Assembly (NCBI GenBank): GCA_024234615.1
Contig: JACKNY010000001.1
Span: forward strand, 772,501-836,500
Source of the DNA: Pseudomonadales bacterium
GTDB lineage: Bacteria; Pseudomonadota; Gammaproteobacteria; Pseudomonadales; IMCC2047
Direction of reading: 5' to 3'
DNA: 64,000 bases
The notes beneath the pieces are model-generated. The model did not search any database, was not told the origin of the DNA, and saw nothing but the letters and a program-made list of their open reading frames with translations. This document shows, one piece after another, positions 41,905-50,033 of the stretch (positions are counted from its first letter, which is position 1; every line of letters begins with the position of its first letter). The translations under genes and the position numbers were made by a program.

Positions 41905-44151
41905 ATGACTCAAGAAATTATTTCATCATTACCCCTGAACCGATTGGTTATTATTGGTATTGGGCTGATTGGCGGCTCACTGGCGAAGGCTGCACGTCAT
42001 GTCGGAGCAGCGAAGACCGTCATTGGTGTGGGCCGCAATGAGTTTAACCTAAAGCGGGCAGTTGAGCTGGGGGTAATTGATTCTTATGCGCTTGATCCTA
42101 AAGATGCCGTGGTGGATGCTGATCTGGTGGTGATTGCGACCCCTGTACTGAGTATCGAAAAAGTTTTAAGACAGATTGCTGATGTACTGGGTGAGCAAAC
42201 TGTGGTGACCGATGCCGGTAGCGCAAAGGGCATCGTTGTTGAGGCGCTGCAGCAAGTGTTTAAAACCGTACCGGATAACTTTGTGCCGGGACATCCCATT
42301 GCCGGCTCAGAGAAAAGTGGTATTGATGCAGTTGATGCAGCACTTTATCAACGGCACAAAGTTATTTTAACGCCTTTGCCCAACACTTCGGCGCATGCGT
42401 TAGCCATGGTCCAAGAGTTATGGCAAGCCGTCGGGGCTCAAGTGTTAGAAATGGATGTGCAGCAGCATGACCAGATATTAGCAGCGACCAGCCATCTGCC
42501 GCATTTATTAGCCTATTCGTTGGTGGATACCCTGGCTAAGCAAGATGAAAATCAGGAGATTTTCCGTTACGCCGCTGGTGGTTTTCGAGATTTTACCCGT
42601 ATTGCATCCAGTGATCCGACCATGTGGCATGATATTTTTCTGGCCAATCGGCAGGCGGTGCTACATAGTCTGGATAAGTTTTCGCAAGGAGTGGCTGAGT
42701 TGCGGGTTGCGCTAGAGCAACAAGACAGCAAAGCCATGATGGGCATTTTTACCCGCGCCAAAGCAGCGCGCGATCATTTCACTAAATTATTGGCTCATCG
42801 GGCCTATGTAGAGTCTATGACAGCAAGCGATACCACCTTTTTTGCCAAGCAAGGCCGTCCCCTCAGCGGCAGTATTCGTGTGCCGGGCGACAAATCTATT
42901 TCTCATCGTTCTATTATGTTGGGCGCGATCGCCGAGGGTGAAACCGAGGTTACAGGATTTTTGGAAGGCGAAGATAGCCTGGCAACACTGCAAGCCTTTC
43001 GTGACATGGGTGTGGTTATCGAAGGGCCGCACCAGGGCAAGGTGAAAATCTATGGTGTTGGATTACATGGTCTGAAAAAATCTCCGGGCGCGCTTTATTT
43101 AGGTAATTCAGGCACCTCCATGCGGCTGCTAGCAGGTTTACTCTCGGCTCAATCCTTTACGGTTGAATTAACTGGGGATGAGTCCCTTTCCGCTCGACCA
43201 ATGGAGCGAGTGGCAAAACCTCTGCGTGAAATGGGGGCCATCATTGACACCCAAGCGGGTAAACCTCCGATGAGGATTAAAGGCGGCAGTACAATTCATG
43301 GCATTCACTATGATATGCCGGTTGCCAGTGCGCAGGTAAAATCTAGCCTATTATTGGCGGGCCTATATGCACAAGGCATTACCACCGTAATAGAACCCGC
43401 ACCTACCAGAGATCATACCGAACGAATGCTGACGGGGTTTGGTTATAAAGTAAATATTAAACAACTGTCGGACACGCAACGGGAAATTAGCTTGCAGGGT
43501 GGTGGGACGCTCAAAGGTGGTGCTATCGATGTCCCGGCGGATATCTCATCGGCGGCGTTTTTTTTAGTGGCAGCGAGTATTGTGCCAGGATCTGATTTGA
43601 CCCTGGAGCATGTCGGCATCAACCCTACGCGCACAGGCGTAATAAATATCTTACAGCAGATGGGTGCCGATATTGAATTTTTAAGCACCCGTATCGCTGG
43701 CGGTGAGCCCGTCGCAGATATTCGAGTGCGCTACGCCCCGTTACGAGCAATTGCTATCCCGCAGGATCAAGTACCCTTGGCAATTGATGAGTTTCCCGTA
43801 TTGTTTATTGCGGCAGCCTGCGCTGAAGGCACGACTGTATTAGAGGGCGCTGAAGAGTTAAGAGTGAAGGAAAGTGATCGCATTCAGGTGATGGCTGATG
43901 GCCTAGTGGCGCTGGGGGTTGATGCACAGCCTACCCCTGATGGTATGCGGATTAAGGGTGGTGTTATAAAGGGTGGAATGGTGGATAGTCATGGTGATCA
44001 TCGTATTGCGATGGCATTTTCGGTAGCCGCGTTGATGGCGAGCGGAGAGATTGTCATTCGTAACTGTGCCAACGTCGCCACCTCTTTTCCCAATTTTGTG
44101 GAATTGGCGAACCGCGTAGGTATGCAGATTCGGGAAGCAAAAAACGCATGA
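41905..44151 (+). CDS. tyrA-aroA: Fused prephenate dehydrogenase / EPSP synthase
   Basis: A natural two-enzyme fusion of 748 residues. Residues about 10-295 are a TyrA-type dehydrogenase: LVIIGIGLIGGSLAKAA is the NAD(P)-binding motif, HPIAGSEKSGI and ATSHLPHLLAY its active-site segments. Residues about 312-748 are AroA (EPSP synthase): GSIRVPGDKSISHRS, LGNSGTSMRLLAG, RDHTERML, VKESDRI and HGDHRIAM. It therefore covers the arm to tyrosine and a shared shikimate step. The same fusion occurs in Pseudomonas. It overlaps cmk by 4 bases. The start ATG has only a weak Shine-Dalgarno. Confidence 0.96.
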   Translation: MTQEIISSLPLNRLVIIGIGLIGGSLAKAARHVGAAKTVIGVGRNEFNLKRAVELGVIDSYALDPKDAVVDADLVVIATPVLSIEKVLRQIADVLGEQTVVTDAGSAKGIVVEALQQVFKTVPDNFVPGHPIAGSEKSGIDAVDAALYQRHKVILTPLPNTSAHALAMVQELWQAVGAQVLEMDVQQHDQILAATSHLPHLLAYSLVDTLAKQDENQEIFRYAAGGFRDFTRIASSDPTMWHDIFLANRQAVLHSLDKFSQGVAELRVALEQQDSKAMMGIFTRAKAARDHFTKLLAHRAYVESMTASDTTFFAKQGRPLSGSIRVPGDKSISHRSIMLGAIAEGETEVTGFLEGEDSLATLQAFRDMGVVIEGPHQGKVKIYGVGLHGLKKSPGALYLGNSGTSMRLLAGLLSAQSFTVELTGDESLSARPMERVAKPLREMGAIIDTQAGKPPMRIKGGSTIHGIHYDMPVASAQVKSSLLLAGLYAQGITTVIEPAPTRDHTERMLTGFGYKVNIKQLSDTQREISLQGGGTLKGGAIDVPADISSAAFFLVAASIVPGSDLTLEHVGINPTRTGVINILQQMGADIEFLSTRIAGGEPVADIRVRYAPLRAIAIPQDQVPLAIDEFPVLFIAAACAEGTTVLEGAEELRVKESDRIQVMADGLVALGVDAQPTPDGMRIKGGVIKGGMVDSHGDHRIAMAFSVAALMASGEIVIRNCANVATSFPNFVELANRVGMQIREAKNA

Positions 44152-44846
44152 CAGAAAATTTAGTACCAGTGATTACTATTGACGGGCCTGGTGGTTCTGG
44201 TAAGGGAACTATTAGTTATTTGTTGGCAAAGGAGTTGGGTTGGCATTTATTGGATAGCGGGGCACTTTACCGCGTACTCGCTCTGGCCGCTGAATGGCAT
44301 GCAGTACAAATGACGGATGAAGTTGCTTTAGAGGTTTTGGCTGCTCATTTGGATGTGCAGTTTTTAGCGGTGACTGATACACCCGTTTGTCGCGTCATCT
44401 TAGAAGGTGAGGATGTCAGCGAGGATATTCGCGAGGAGGGCTGTGGTAACAATGCCTCGATAGTTGCGGCTTTTGCCAAGGTTCGAGCGGCGTTGTTGGA
44501 AAGGCAAAGAGCATTCAGGGAGGTGCCAGGATTAGTAGCCGATGGGCGCGATATGGGCACGGTGGTTTTCACCGATGCGGCGGTTAAGGTGTTTTTAACG
44601 GCAAGTGCTGGGGAACGAGCAAAAAGGCGTCATAACCAGTTGAAAGAAAAGGGTTTTGATGTTAGCCTTCGCGATCTTTTCGAGGATATCCAAAAACGCG
44701 ATGAAAGAGACGCGAATCGGAGCGTTTCACCACTGCGGCCTGCCCCCGATTCTCTAGTGTTGGATAGTACGAATCTCGGGATTGAAGAAGTATTTGAACG
44801 GGTGATGATTGAGGTGAAGAAAAAAGTCTTAATCAGCACTATTTAA
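44148..44846 (+). CDS. cmk: Cytidylate kinase
   Basis: A 232-residue CMP/dCMP kinase. The P-loop is ITIDGPGGSGKGTIS, with LLDSGALYR close by, and VADGRDMGTVVF and DERDANRSVSPLRPA complete the Cmk signature. It salvages CMP to CDP for nucleic acid and lipid synthesis. The start overlaps the tyrA-aroA stop by 4 bases (ATGA). cmk-rpsA adjacency is conserved across gammaproteobacteria. Confidence 0.96.
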   Translation: MTENLVPVITIDGPGGSGKGTISYLLAKELGWHLLDSGALYRVLALAAEWHAVQMTDEVALEVLAAHLDVQFLAVTDTPVCRVILEGEDVSEDIREEGCGNNASIVAAFAKVRAALLERQRAFREVPGLVADGRDMGTVVFTDAAVKVFLTASAGERAKRRHNQLKEKGFDVSLRDLFEDIQKRDERDANRSVSPLRPAPDSLVLDSTNLGIEEVFERVMIEVKKKVLISTI

Positions 44847-44904
44847 GATGGTCTGGATAGCGCAATTAAACCAGCTGTGCGCGTCTGGGCATTGACCAAT
44901 AGAC

Positions 44905-44928
44905 CCATGCAGATAGCTGGATGCATGG
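44905..44928 (+). promoter_or_regulatory. Hairpin in the rpsA leader, possible S1 autoregulatory element
   Basis: CCATGCA (44905-44911) pairs perfectly with TGCATGG (44922-44928) around a 10-base loop containing GGA, about 55 bases before the rpsA start. In E. coli the rpsA leader forms hairpins with purine-rich loops that promote translation and allow S1 autoregulation. The parallel is inference. Confidence 0.4.
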
Positions 44929-44982
44929 TTAAGTAAGTGGCGGTTAGTCGTCATTTATGTCGTAATGATACAGGTAAATATG

Positions 44983-46674
44983 ATGAGCGAGAGCTTTGCA
45001 GACCTATTTGAAGAAAGTTTAAAGTCAGTTGAAATGAAACCAGGCTCCATTATTTCTGGGGTTGTGGTAGCGATAGATAACGATTGGGTCACCGTTAATG
45101 CGGGCCTAAAATCAGAAGGATTTATTCCGCGGAATCAATTTATCACTGAATCCGGTGAATTAGAGTTAAATGTTGGCGATGAAGTACGAGTTGCCCTGGA
45201 AAGTTTAGAAGATGGGTTCGGTGAAACCCGTCTTTCCCGTGAAAAAGCCCGCCGCGCCGAGTCTTGGGAAGTGCTGGAAAAAGCCTATGAAGCGGGCGAA
45301 ATGGTTACCGGTGTGATCAATGGCAAAGTAAAAGGCGGCTTTACTGTCGATTTAAATGAAGTGCGCGCCTTTTTGCCGGGTTCTTTGGTCGATGTTCGAC
45401 CGATTCGCGAGCCGATTCACCTTGAAGGTAAAGCGCTTGAGTTTAAGGTTATCAAGCTAGACCAAAAACGCAATAACGTCGTAGTCTCACGCCGTGCAGT
45501 ACTAGAGAAAGAAAACAGTGCTGATCGTGATCAACTTCTGGCGACGCTGGAAGAGGGCATGAGTGTCGACGGTATCGTGAAAAACCTTACCGATTACGGC
45601 GCCTTTGTTGATTTGGGTGGTGTTGACGGTCTGTTGCACATTACCGATATGGCCTGGAAACGGATTAAGCATCCGAGCGAAATCGTTGCTATTGGCGATG
45701 AGATCAAAGTTAAGGTATTGAAATTCGACAAAGAGAAGAACCGAGTATCCCTAGGCCTGAAACAGCTGGGCGACGATCCATGGGGTGAAATCAAAGCGCG
45801 TTATCCTGAAAATACCAAGGTCAAGGCGCGAGTGACTAACCTTACTGATTACGGCTGTTTTGCGGAGATTGAAGAAGGTATCGAAGGCTTGATTCACGTT
45901 TCCGAAATGGATTGGACTAATAAAAACGTGCATCCTTCAAAGCTCGTACAAGCGGGTGAAGAAATTGAAGTGATGATCCTGGATATCGACGAAGAACGTC
46001 GTCGTATATCTCTGGGTGTGAAACAATGTGTGCCTAATCCATGGGAAGAATTTGCTGCGGGCCATGCCAAGGGAACAAAAATTTCTGGCACCATCAAATC
46101 TATTACTGATTTTGGCATTTTCATCGGCCTGGATGGTGGTATTGATGGTCTGGTGCACATGTCGGACATCTCATGGAATGATACCGGTGAAGAAGCGGTG
46201 CGTAGCTTTAAGAAAGGCGATGAAATTGAAACCGTTATCCTGTCAATTGATCCTGAAAGAGAGCGTATTTCTTTAGGCATCAAGCAATTGGATAACGATC
46301 CATTCGCAGAATTCGTTGCAGTTAGCGATAAGGGCAGCATCGTCACTGGTACCGCTAAAGTGGTTGATACTAAACTGGTCACTATTGAGTTGGCGGAAGG
46401 TGTTGAAGGTACGCTTAAAGTATCAGAAATTAGCCGTGAGAAGCTCGATGATGCCCGTGAGGCAGTGAAGGAAGGTGATCAGGTTGAATGTAAAATTGTC
46501 AATGTTGACCGTAAGAACCGTACCATCAGTCTGTCGATTAAAGCCAAAGATGTAGAGGAAGAGAAAACGGCGATGAAGGAAATGCGCCAACGTCCTGCTG
46601 AGCGTGCTGGACCTACCACTATTGGTGAGTTGATCAAAGCGCAAATGGAAAACCAAGGTCAGGATAGCGAGTAA
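44983..46674 (+). CDS. rpsA: 30S ribosomal protein S1
   Basis: S1 (563 aa from this start) binds mRNA on the 30S subunit. Six S1/OB repeats are evident: at the N-terminus (GSIISGVVVAIDNDWVTV), then GVINGKVKGGFTVDL, GIVKNLTDYGAFVDLGGVDG, ARVTNLTDYGCFAEI, GTIKSITDFGIFIGLDGG and GTAKVVDTKLVTIEL. The order and length match gammaproteobacterial S1. I use the ATG at 44983 (MSESFADLFEESL), after CAGG; an ATG directly before it, and one at 44965, are in frame. The 136-base leader holds a hairpin. Confidence 0.97.
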   Translation: MSESFADLFEESLKSVEMKPGSIISGVVVAIDNDWVTVNAGLKSEGFIPRNQFITESGELELNVGDEVRVALESLEDGFGETRLSREKARRAESWEVLEKAYEAGEMVTGVINGKVKGGFTVDLNEVRAFLPGSLVDVRPIREPIHLEGKALEFKVIKLDQKRNNVVVSRRAVLEKENSADRDQLLATLEEGMSVDGIVKNLTDYGAFVDLGGVDGLLHITDMAWKRIKHPSEIVAIGDEIKVKVLKFDKEKNRVSLGLKQLGDDPWGEIKARYPENTKVKARVTNLTDYGCFAEIEEGIEGLIHVSEMDWTNKNVHPSKLVQAGEEIEVMILDIDEERRRISLGVKQCVPNPWEEFAAGHAKGTKISGTIKSITDFGIFIGLDGGIDGLVHMSDISWNDTGEEAVRSFKKGDEIETVILSIDPERERISLGIKQLDNDPFAEFVAVSDKGSIVTGTAKVVDTKLVTIELAEGVEGTLKVSEISREKLDDAREAVKEGDQVECKIVNVDRKNRTISLSIKAKDVEEEKTAMKEMRQRPAERAGPTTIGELIKAQMENQGQDSE

Positions 46675-46681
46675 ATAGAAA

Positions 46682-46704
46682 TGCTTAACCCGTTGGGTTA
46701 AGCA
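46682..46704 (+). repeat. Hairpin between rpsA and ihfB
   Basis: TGCTTAACCC and GGGTTAAGCA pair perfectly (10 bp) around GTT, 8 bases after the rpsA stop. It is followed by GTCTATTCTGG, not a U-tract, so it is more likely an mRNA 3'-end protecting stem or weak terminator than a full stop. A possible TATACT (46718-46723) downstream could give ihfB its own promoter. Confidence 0.6.
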
Positions 46705-46759
46705 GTCTATTCTGGTTTATACTATTGGTATTCTACGAAACAGGTATCAGGAAGAAGCT

Positions 46760-47044
46760 ATGACGAAGTCTGAATTGATAGAGTATATTGTGGCTAAGCA
46801 ATCGCAGCTGTCGGTGAGAGATGTAGAATTGGCGGTCAAGGCGATTTTAGACATGATGGCTCATAGTTTGTCTAGCGGTGAGCGTATTGAGATTCGTGGC
46901 TTCGGGAGTTTCTCGTTGCACTACCGATCACCACGTACTGGCCGTAACCCAAAAACGGGAGATTCAGTGCAGTTGTCGGGTAAGTATGTGCCCCACTTCA
47001 AGCCGGGTAAGGAGCTGCGAGAGCAGGTAGATGTCAGTAAGTAG
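46760..47044 (+). CDS. ihfB: Integration host factor subunit beta
   Basis: A 94-residue HU/IHF-family DNA-bending protein. TKSELIEYIVAKQSQLS is the beta-subunit N-terminus; RIEIRGFGSFSLHYRSPRTGRNPKTG is the beta-arm signature. IHF-beta pairs with IHF-alpha (IhfA), whose gene is not here. Position right after rpsA is conserved in gammaproteobacteria. The ATG follows AGGAAG. A strong terminator lies about 70 bases downstream. Confidence 0.96.
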   Translation: MTKSELIEYIVAKQSQLSVRDVELAVKAILDMMAHSLSSGERIEIRGFGSFSLHYRSPRTGRNPKTGDSVQLSGKYVPHFKPGKELREQVDVSK

Positions 47045-47114
47045 ACTCTGTCTGCTGGGTACGCTGCATTTGGCCTAGCAAAATAGTCTCGAAAAGTGGA
47101 TACTTGATAGACCT

Positions 47115-47145
47115 AAACGGCACGCTTATTGGCGTGCCGTTTTGT
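47115..47145 (+). terminator. Intrinsic terminator after ihfB
   Basis: AAACGGCACGC (47115-47125) and GCGTGCCGTTT (47132-47142) pair perfectly around a 6-base loop, followed by TGTTAT. It ends the gyrA-to-ihfB run. Confidence 0.88.
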
Positions 47146-47265
47146 TATATGCGCTTTTTGTGACGCATGTTCGCCTACTGGTCTGTAAAATAGCAGACGA
47201 CTGTGTTTTAGTAAGATTGGCTCTGCTTTACAGGGGTGGCTTTCATCAAAAAATAAAGGTTTGCT

Positions 47266-47565
47266 ATGAGATGGATTAAGCGCATCGTAACAGCTTTAAT
47301 TTTAATTACAGTCTTTTATTGGAGTCTTCTATTTCGAGTTGAAAACACGTCGGAAGTACCTTTATCCCTGGTGTTTTTTACCTTGCCAGAGGCCAGCTTA
47401 TCGGTTTGGATGGTTATAGCCTTTGCCTTTGGGGTTGGGTTGAGTTTATTGCTAAGTTCAATTTTGGCTGCAAAACAAAAAGCGCAACTGTTAATCTCGA
47501 AACGTCAACTTGAACAGTGTCATCGACAGCTAGCGAAATTGCGAGCGGGAACTCCAGGGGAATAG
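47266..47565 (+). CDS. lapA: LapA-domain membrane protein
   Basis: A 99-residue inner-membrane protein with two hydrophobic helices (VTALILITVFYWSLLF and VWMVIAFAFGVGLSLLLSSI) and a short coiled-coil tail (KRQLEQCHRQLAKL). RVENTSEVPLSLVFFTLPEASLSVWMV is the DUF1049/LapA signature. In E. coli LapA works with LapB in regulating LpxC and LPS synthesis. lapB follows by 11 bases. The pair sits after ihfB. Confidence 0.9.
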   Translation: MRWIKRIVTALILITVFYWSLLFRVENTSEVPLSLVFFTLPEASLSVWMVIAFAFGVGLSLLLSSILAAKQKAQLLISKRQLEQCHRQLAKLRAGTPGE

Positions 47566-47576
47566 CGAGTGCGGGG

Positions 47577-48755
47577 ATGCCTGATTTACTGCTATTAACT
47601 GCATTGCTTGTTGCCGTCGGCTGTGGTTGGTGGCTTGGTTCTCAGCAAGGCAAGAGGAAGGCTCGCAGTGGTTTAGCGCTTTCTAAAGGCTATTTAGGTG
47701 GGCTTGATATTTTTATTAAAGAGCAGTCTGATGAGTCCATCGAAAAGTTTTTAAACGCATTAGATCCTCAGGGAAATACGGCCGATATTCATCTTGCTTT
47801 AGGACGGCTGTTTAGAACTCGAGGCGAGGTTGATAAAGCGACACATCTGCACCAGGGCCTATTAGCGCGTTCAGACCTGCCGCGCGATAAGTTATTACTG
47901 ATACAGTTTGAATTGGCAAATGATTATATGGTGGCGGGCTTATTAGATCGCGCCGAACGTTTGCTTGAAGAGCTGAGTCGAGAGTCTGGAGAGGTGAAAT
48001 GGCGCAGCACTGAGTTGCTCATGCAAGTTTACCAGCGTGAAAAAGAATGGGATAAAGCGATTGGGGCTGCACTGGTATTATTGCCGAGAAAAGCAGCAGA
48101 AATTCGTCCCGTTCTCGCACACTATAGTTGTGAGAAGGCCCTCGAAGCGTTGGCAGAGAATGAAATAAACCTTGCCCGCAGAGCATTAAAACGTGCTCTG
48201 AGCTATGACCAAAATTCAGTTCGTGCAAGCTTGCTAAAAGGACGTATCGAAACCGATGCGGGTAATTTTAAGGAAGCAATCAAGGCGCTGCGAAGGGTCA
48301 AAGATCAAGATATAAGTTATTTGCCAGAGGCGATACCACAATTATCTCATTGCTATAAGCAGCTAGGTAAACAAGACGTTTTTATGAGCTATTTAACGGA
48401 TTGCATAGCGCAAAACCCTTCAATTACACTGGTGATCACGGCTGTCGATATACTGCAGGGAATTGCGGGCCAAAAGCAGGAGGCGAACCGGTTGATCAAA
48501 GAGCAGTTAAAATCTCGGCCGTCATTACGCGGGCTGTTACGTTTAATTGATATGCAAATTGAGGCTTCGGCAAAAGTAGGGCAGAGCAATGAGGATTTAT
48601 CTGAATTACGTAGTGTTACGGCGCAACTCATTGAAACGAAACCCGTACATCGATGTACTGTTTGCGGTTATTCGGGCCGCAGCTTAGTCTGGTTGTGCCC
48701 GGGGTGCCAGCAATGGGGAAAAATTAAGCCTATTTACGGGCAGGAGGGAGAGTAA
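47577..48755 (+). CDS. lapB: Lipopolysaccharide assembly protein B (LapB/YciM)
   Basis: A 392-residue protein. An N-terminal membrane anchor (PDLLLLTALLVAVGCGWWLG) precedes TPR repeats over about residues 45-330, and the C-terminus is a rubredoxin-type zinc-binding domain with two CxxC pairs (CTVCGYSG and CPGCQQWG). In E. coli LapB controls LpxC turnover through FtsH and couples LPS synthesis to export. The ATG at 47577 follows GGGG and gives the family N-terminus; the frame is open further upstream into lapA. No FtsH gene is here. Confidence 0.94.
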   Translation: MPDLLLLTALLVAVGCGWWLGSQQGKRKARSGLALSKGYLGGLDIFIKEQSDESIEKFLNALDPQGNTADIHLALGRLFRTRGEVDKATHLHQGLLARSDLPRDKLLLIQFELANDYMVAGLLDRAERLLEELSRESGEVKWRSTELLMQVYQREKEWDKAIGAALVLLPRKAAEIRPVLAHYSCEKALEALAENEINLARRALKRALSYDQNSVRASLLKGRIETDAGNFKEAIKALRRVKDQDISYLPEAIPQLSHCYKQLGKQDVFMSYLTDCIAQNPSITLVITAVDILQGIAGQKQEANRLIKEQLKSRPSLRGLLRLIDMQIEASAKVGQSNEDLSELRSVTAQLIETKPVHRCTVCGYSGRSLVWLCPGCQQWGKIKPIYGQEGE

Positions 48756-48813
48756 TGAAATTGGCCACGGCTTTTATTCAGATTGGTGCTTTTGATAGCA
48801 GGGATGTATCTTA

Positions 48814-49524
48814 ATGATGACCACTACAAAAATTATTGTCGCTCTTGATTATCATTATGCTGACGCAGCGTTAACGCTGGCCAGACAGTTGGATCCTAGC
48901 AAGTGCCATTTAAAGGTAGGAAAAGAACTGTTTACGAGCTGCGGCCCGGTTTTGGTGAGGGCGCTTCGGGAGTTGGGATTTGAGATATTTCTAGACCTCA
49001 AGTTTCATGATATCCCCAACACTTGCGCCCAGGCTGTTCGAGCGGCAGCAGCACTTGATGTTTGGATGGTCAATGTGCACGCATCGGGTGGGCGGGCAAT
49101 GATGGAAGCGGCCCGTTCGGCGCTGGACAGTAGCAGCGGTAGAAGGCCTTATTTGATAGCGGTTACCGCGCTGACCAGCTTGGCAACGAAGGATTTAGAG
49201 GAAATCGGTTTTAACACTAGTGCTGAAAAGTTAGTGGAGCGGCTTGCGCTGCTGACAAAGAATTGCGGGCTCGATGGTGTGGTCTGTTCTTCTCAAGAGG
49301 TCAGGCGGTTACGAAACTTGATGGGCGATGATTTCCTCTTGGTTACACCTGGTATCCGGCCCGCTAATACCGAAGTAGGCGATCAAAAGCGGGTGATGAC
49401 ACCGTCAGAAGCTATCCGTGAAGGCAGTGACTATCTGGTTGTTGGTCGGCCCATTACGCAAAGCCCCGAGCCACTGCAAGCCTTAGAAGCCATCATGCAA
49501 GAGGTTTCAATTGATTCAACTTGA
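48814..49524 (+). CDS. pyrF: Orotidine 5'-phosphate decarboxylase
   Basis: PyrF (236 aa) decarboxylates OMP to UMP, the last step of pyrimidine synthesis. KIIVALDYHYADAAL contains the first conserved Asp, CHLKVGKELF the Lys, and FLDLKFHDIPNTC the catalytic Asp-Lys-Asp tetrad. LLVTPGIRP and YLVVGRPIT bind phosphate. The start ATG-ATG lacks a strong Shine-Dalgarno. It follows lapB by 58 bases; lapB-pyrF adjacency is common in gammaproteobacteria. Confidence 0.96.
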   Translation: MMTTTKIIVALDYHYADAALTLARQLDPSKCHLKVGKELFTSCGPVLVRALRELGFEIFLDLKFHDIPNTCAQAVRAAAALDVWMVNVHASGGRAMMEAARSALDSSSGRRPYLIAVTALTSLATKDLEEIGFNTSAEKLVERLALLTKNCGLDGVVCSSQEVRRLRNLMGDDFLLVTPGIRPANTEVGDQKRVMTPSEAIREGSDYLVVGRPITQSPEPLQALEAIMQEVSIDST

Positions 49525-49585
49525 ACTGGCAAAAGTCTCCTGTTAGCATGGACAAGCTTTAAATTACCAACAAAGGAGTGTTGTT

Positions 49586-49891
49586 ATGAATAGCATTAAA
49601 TGGATGTGTGCGGTTTTTGCCACTTTTCTTGTTCTCAGTTCTTCCCCCTTAATTGCGAAAGATAATGTTAGCCTAGCCCCGGCGAGTGTTGAGTCGCAGC
49701 AGGTGGATATCAATCGTGCAGACGCGCAAGCTTTAGCAGATACCCTAAAAGGCATCGGGATGAAGCGAGCGAATGCGATAGTTGCCTACCGAGATGCCAA
49801 TGGGTTTTTTGGTAGTGTTGAAGATTTGCAAAAAGTCAAAGGGGTGAGTGCAGCAATCATTCAGAAAAATATCGATAGAATTAAATTCTGA
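49586..49891 (+). CDS. ComEA-like helix-hairpin-helix protein
   Basis: A 101-residue exported protein. A signal peptide (WMCAVFATFLVLSSSPLIAK) precedes a short linker and a C-terminal helix-hairpin-helix pair: VDINRADAQALADTLKGIGM and GSVEDLQKVKGVSAAII. These repeats bind DNA without sequence specificity. Such small ComEA proteins act in DNA uptake in competent bacteria but occur widely in others. The ATG follows AAAGGAG. It is a single-gene unit between pyrF and a terminator. Confidence 0.9.
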   Translation: MNSIKWMCAVFATFLVLSSSPLIAKDNVSLAPASVESQQVDINRADAQALADTLKGIGMKRANAIVAYRDANGFFGSVEDLQKVKGVSAAIIQKNIDRIKF

Positions 49892-49912
49892 AATCTCTAT
49901 TGTCAGAATTAT

Positions 49913-49938
49913 AAAGGCGCAGTTAATGCGCCTTTTTT
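49913..49938 (+). terminator. Intrinsic terminator
   Basis: AAAGGCGCA (49913-49921) pairs with TGCGCCTTT (49927-49935) around GTTAA and runs into a T-tract. It ends the ComEA-like gene. Confidence 0.92.
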
Positions 49939-50033
49939 ATTGCAAGCTGGCCCGGGGCAATTATACTTTTGCTTGCGCACGGCATAACTCAGCATTTGGT
50001 TGTTAATGCAGCGGATGAATTTATAGGTAGAAA

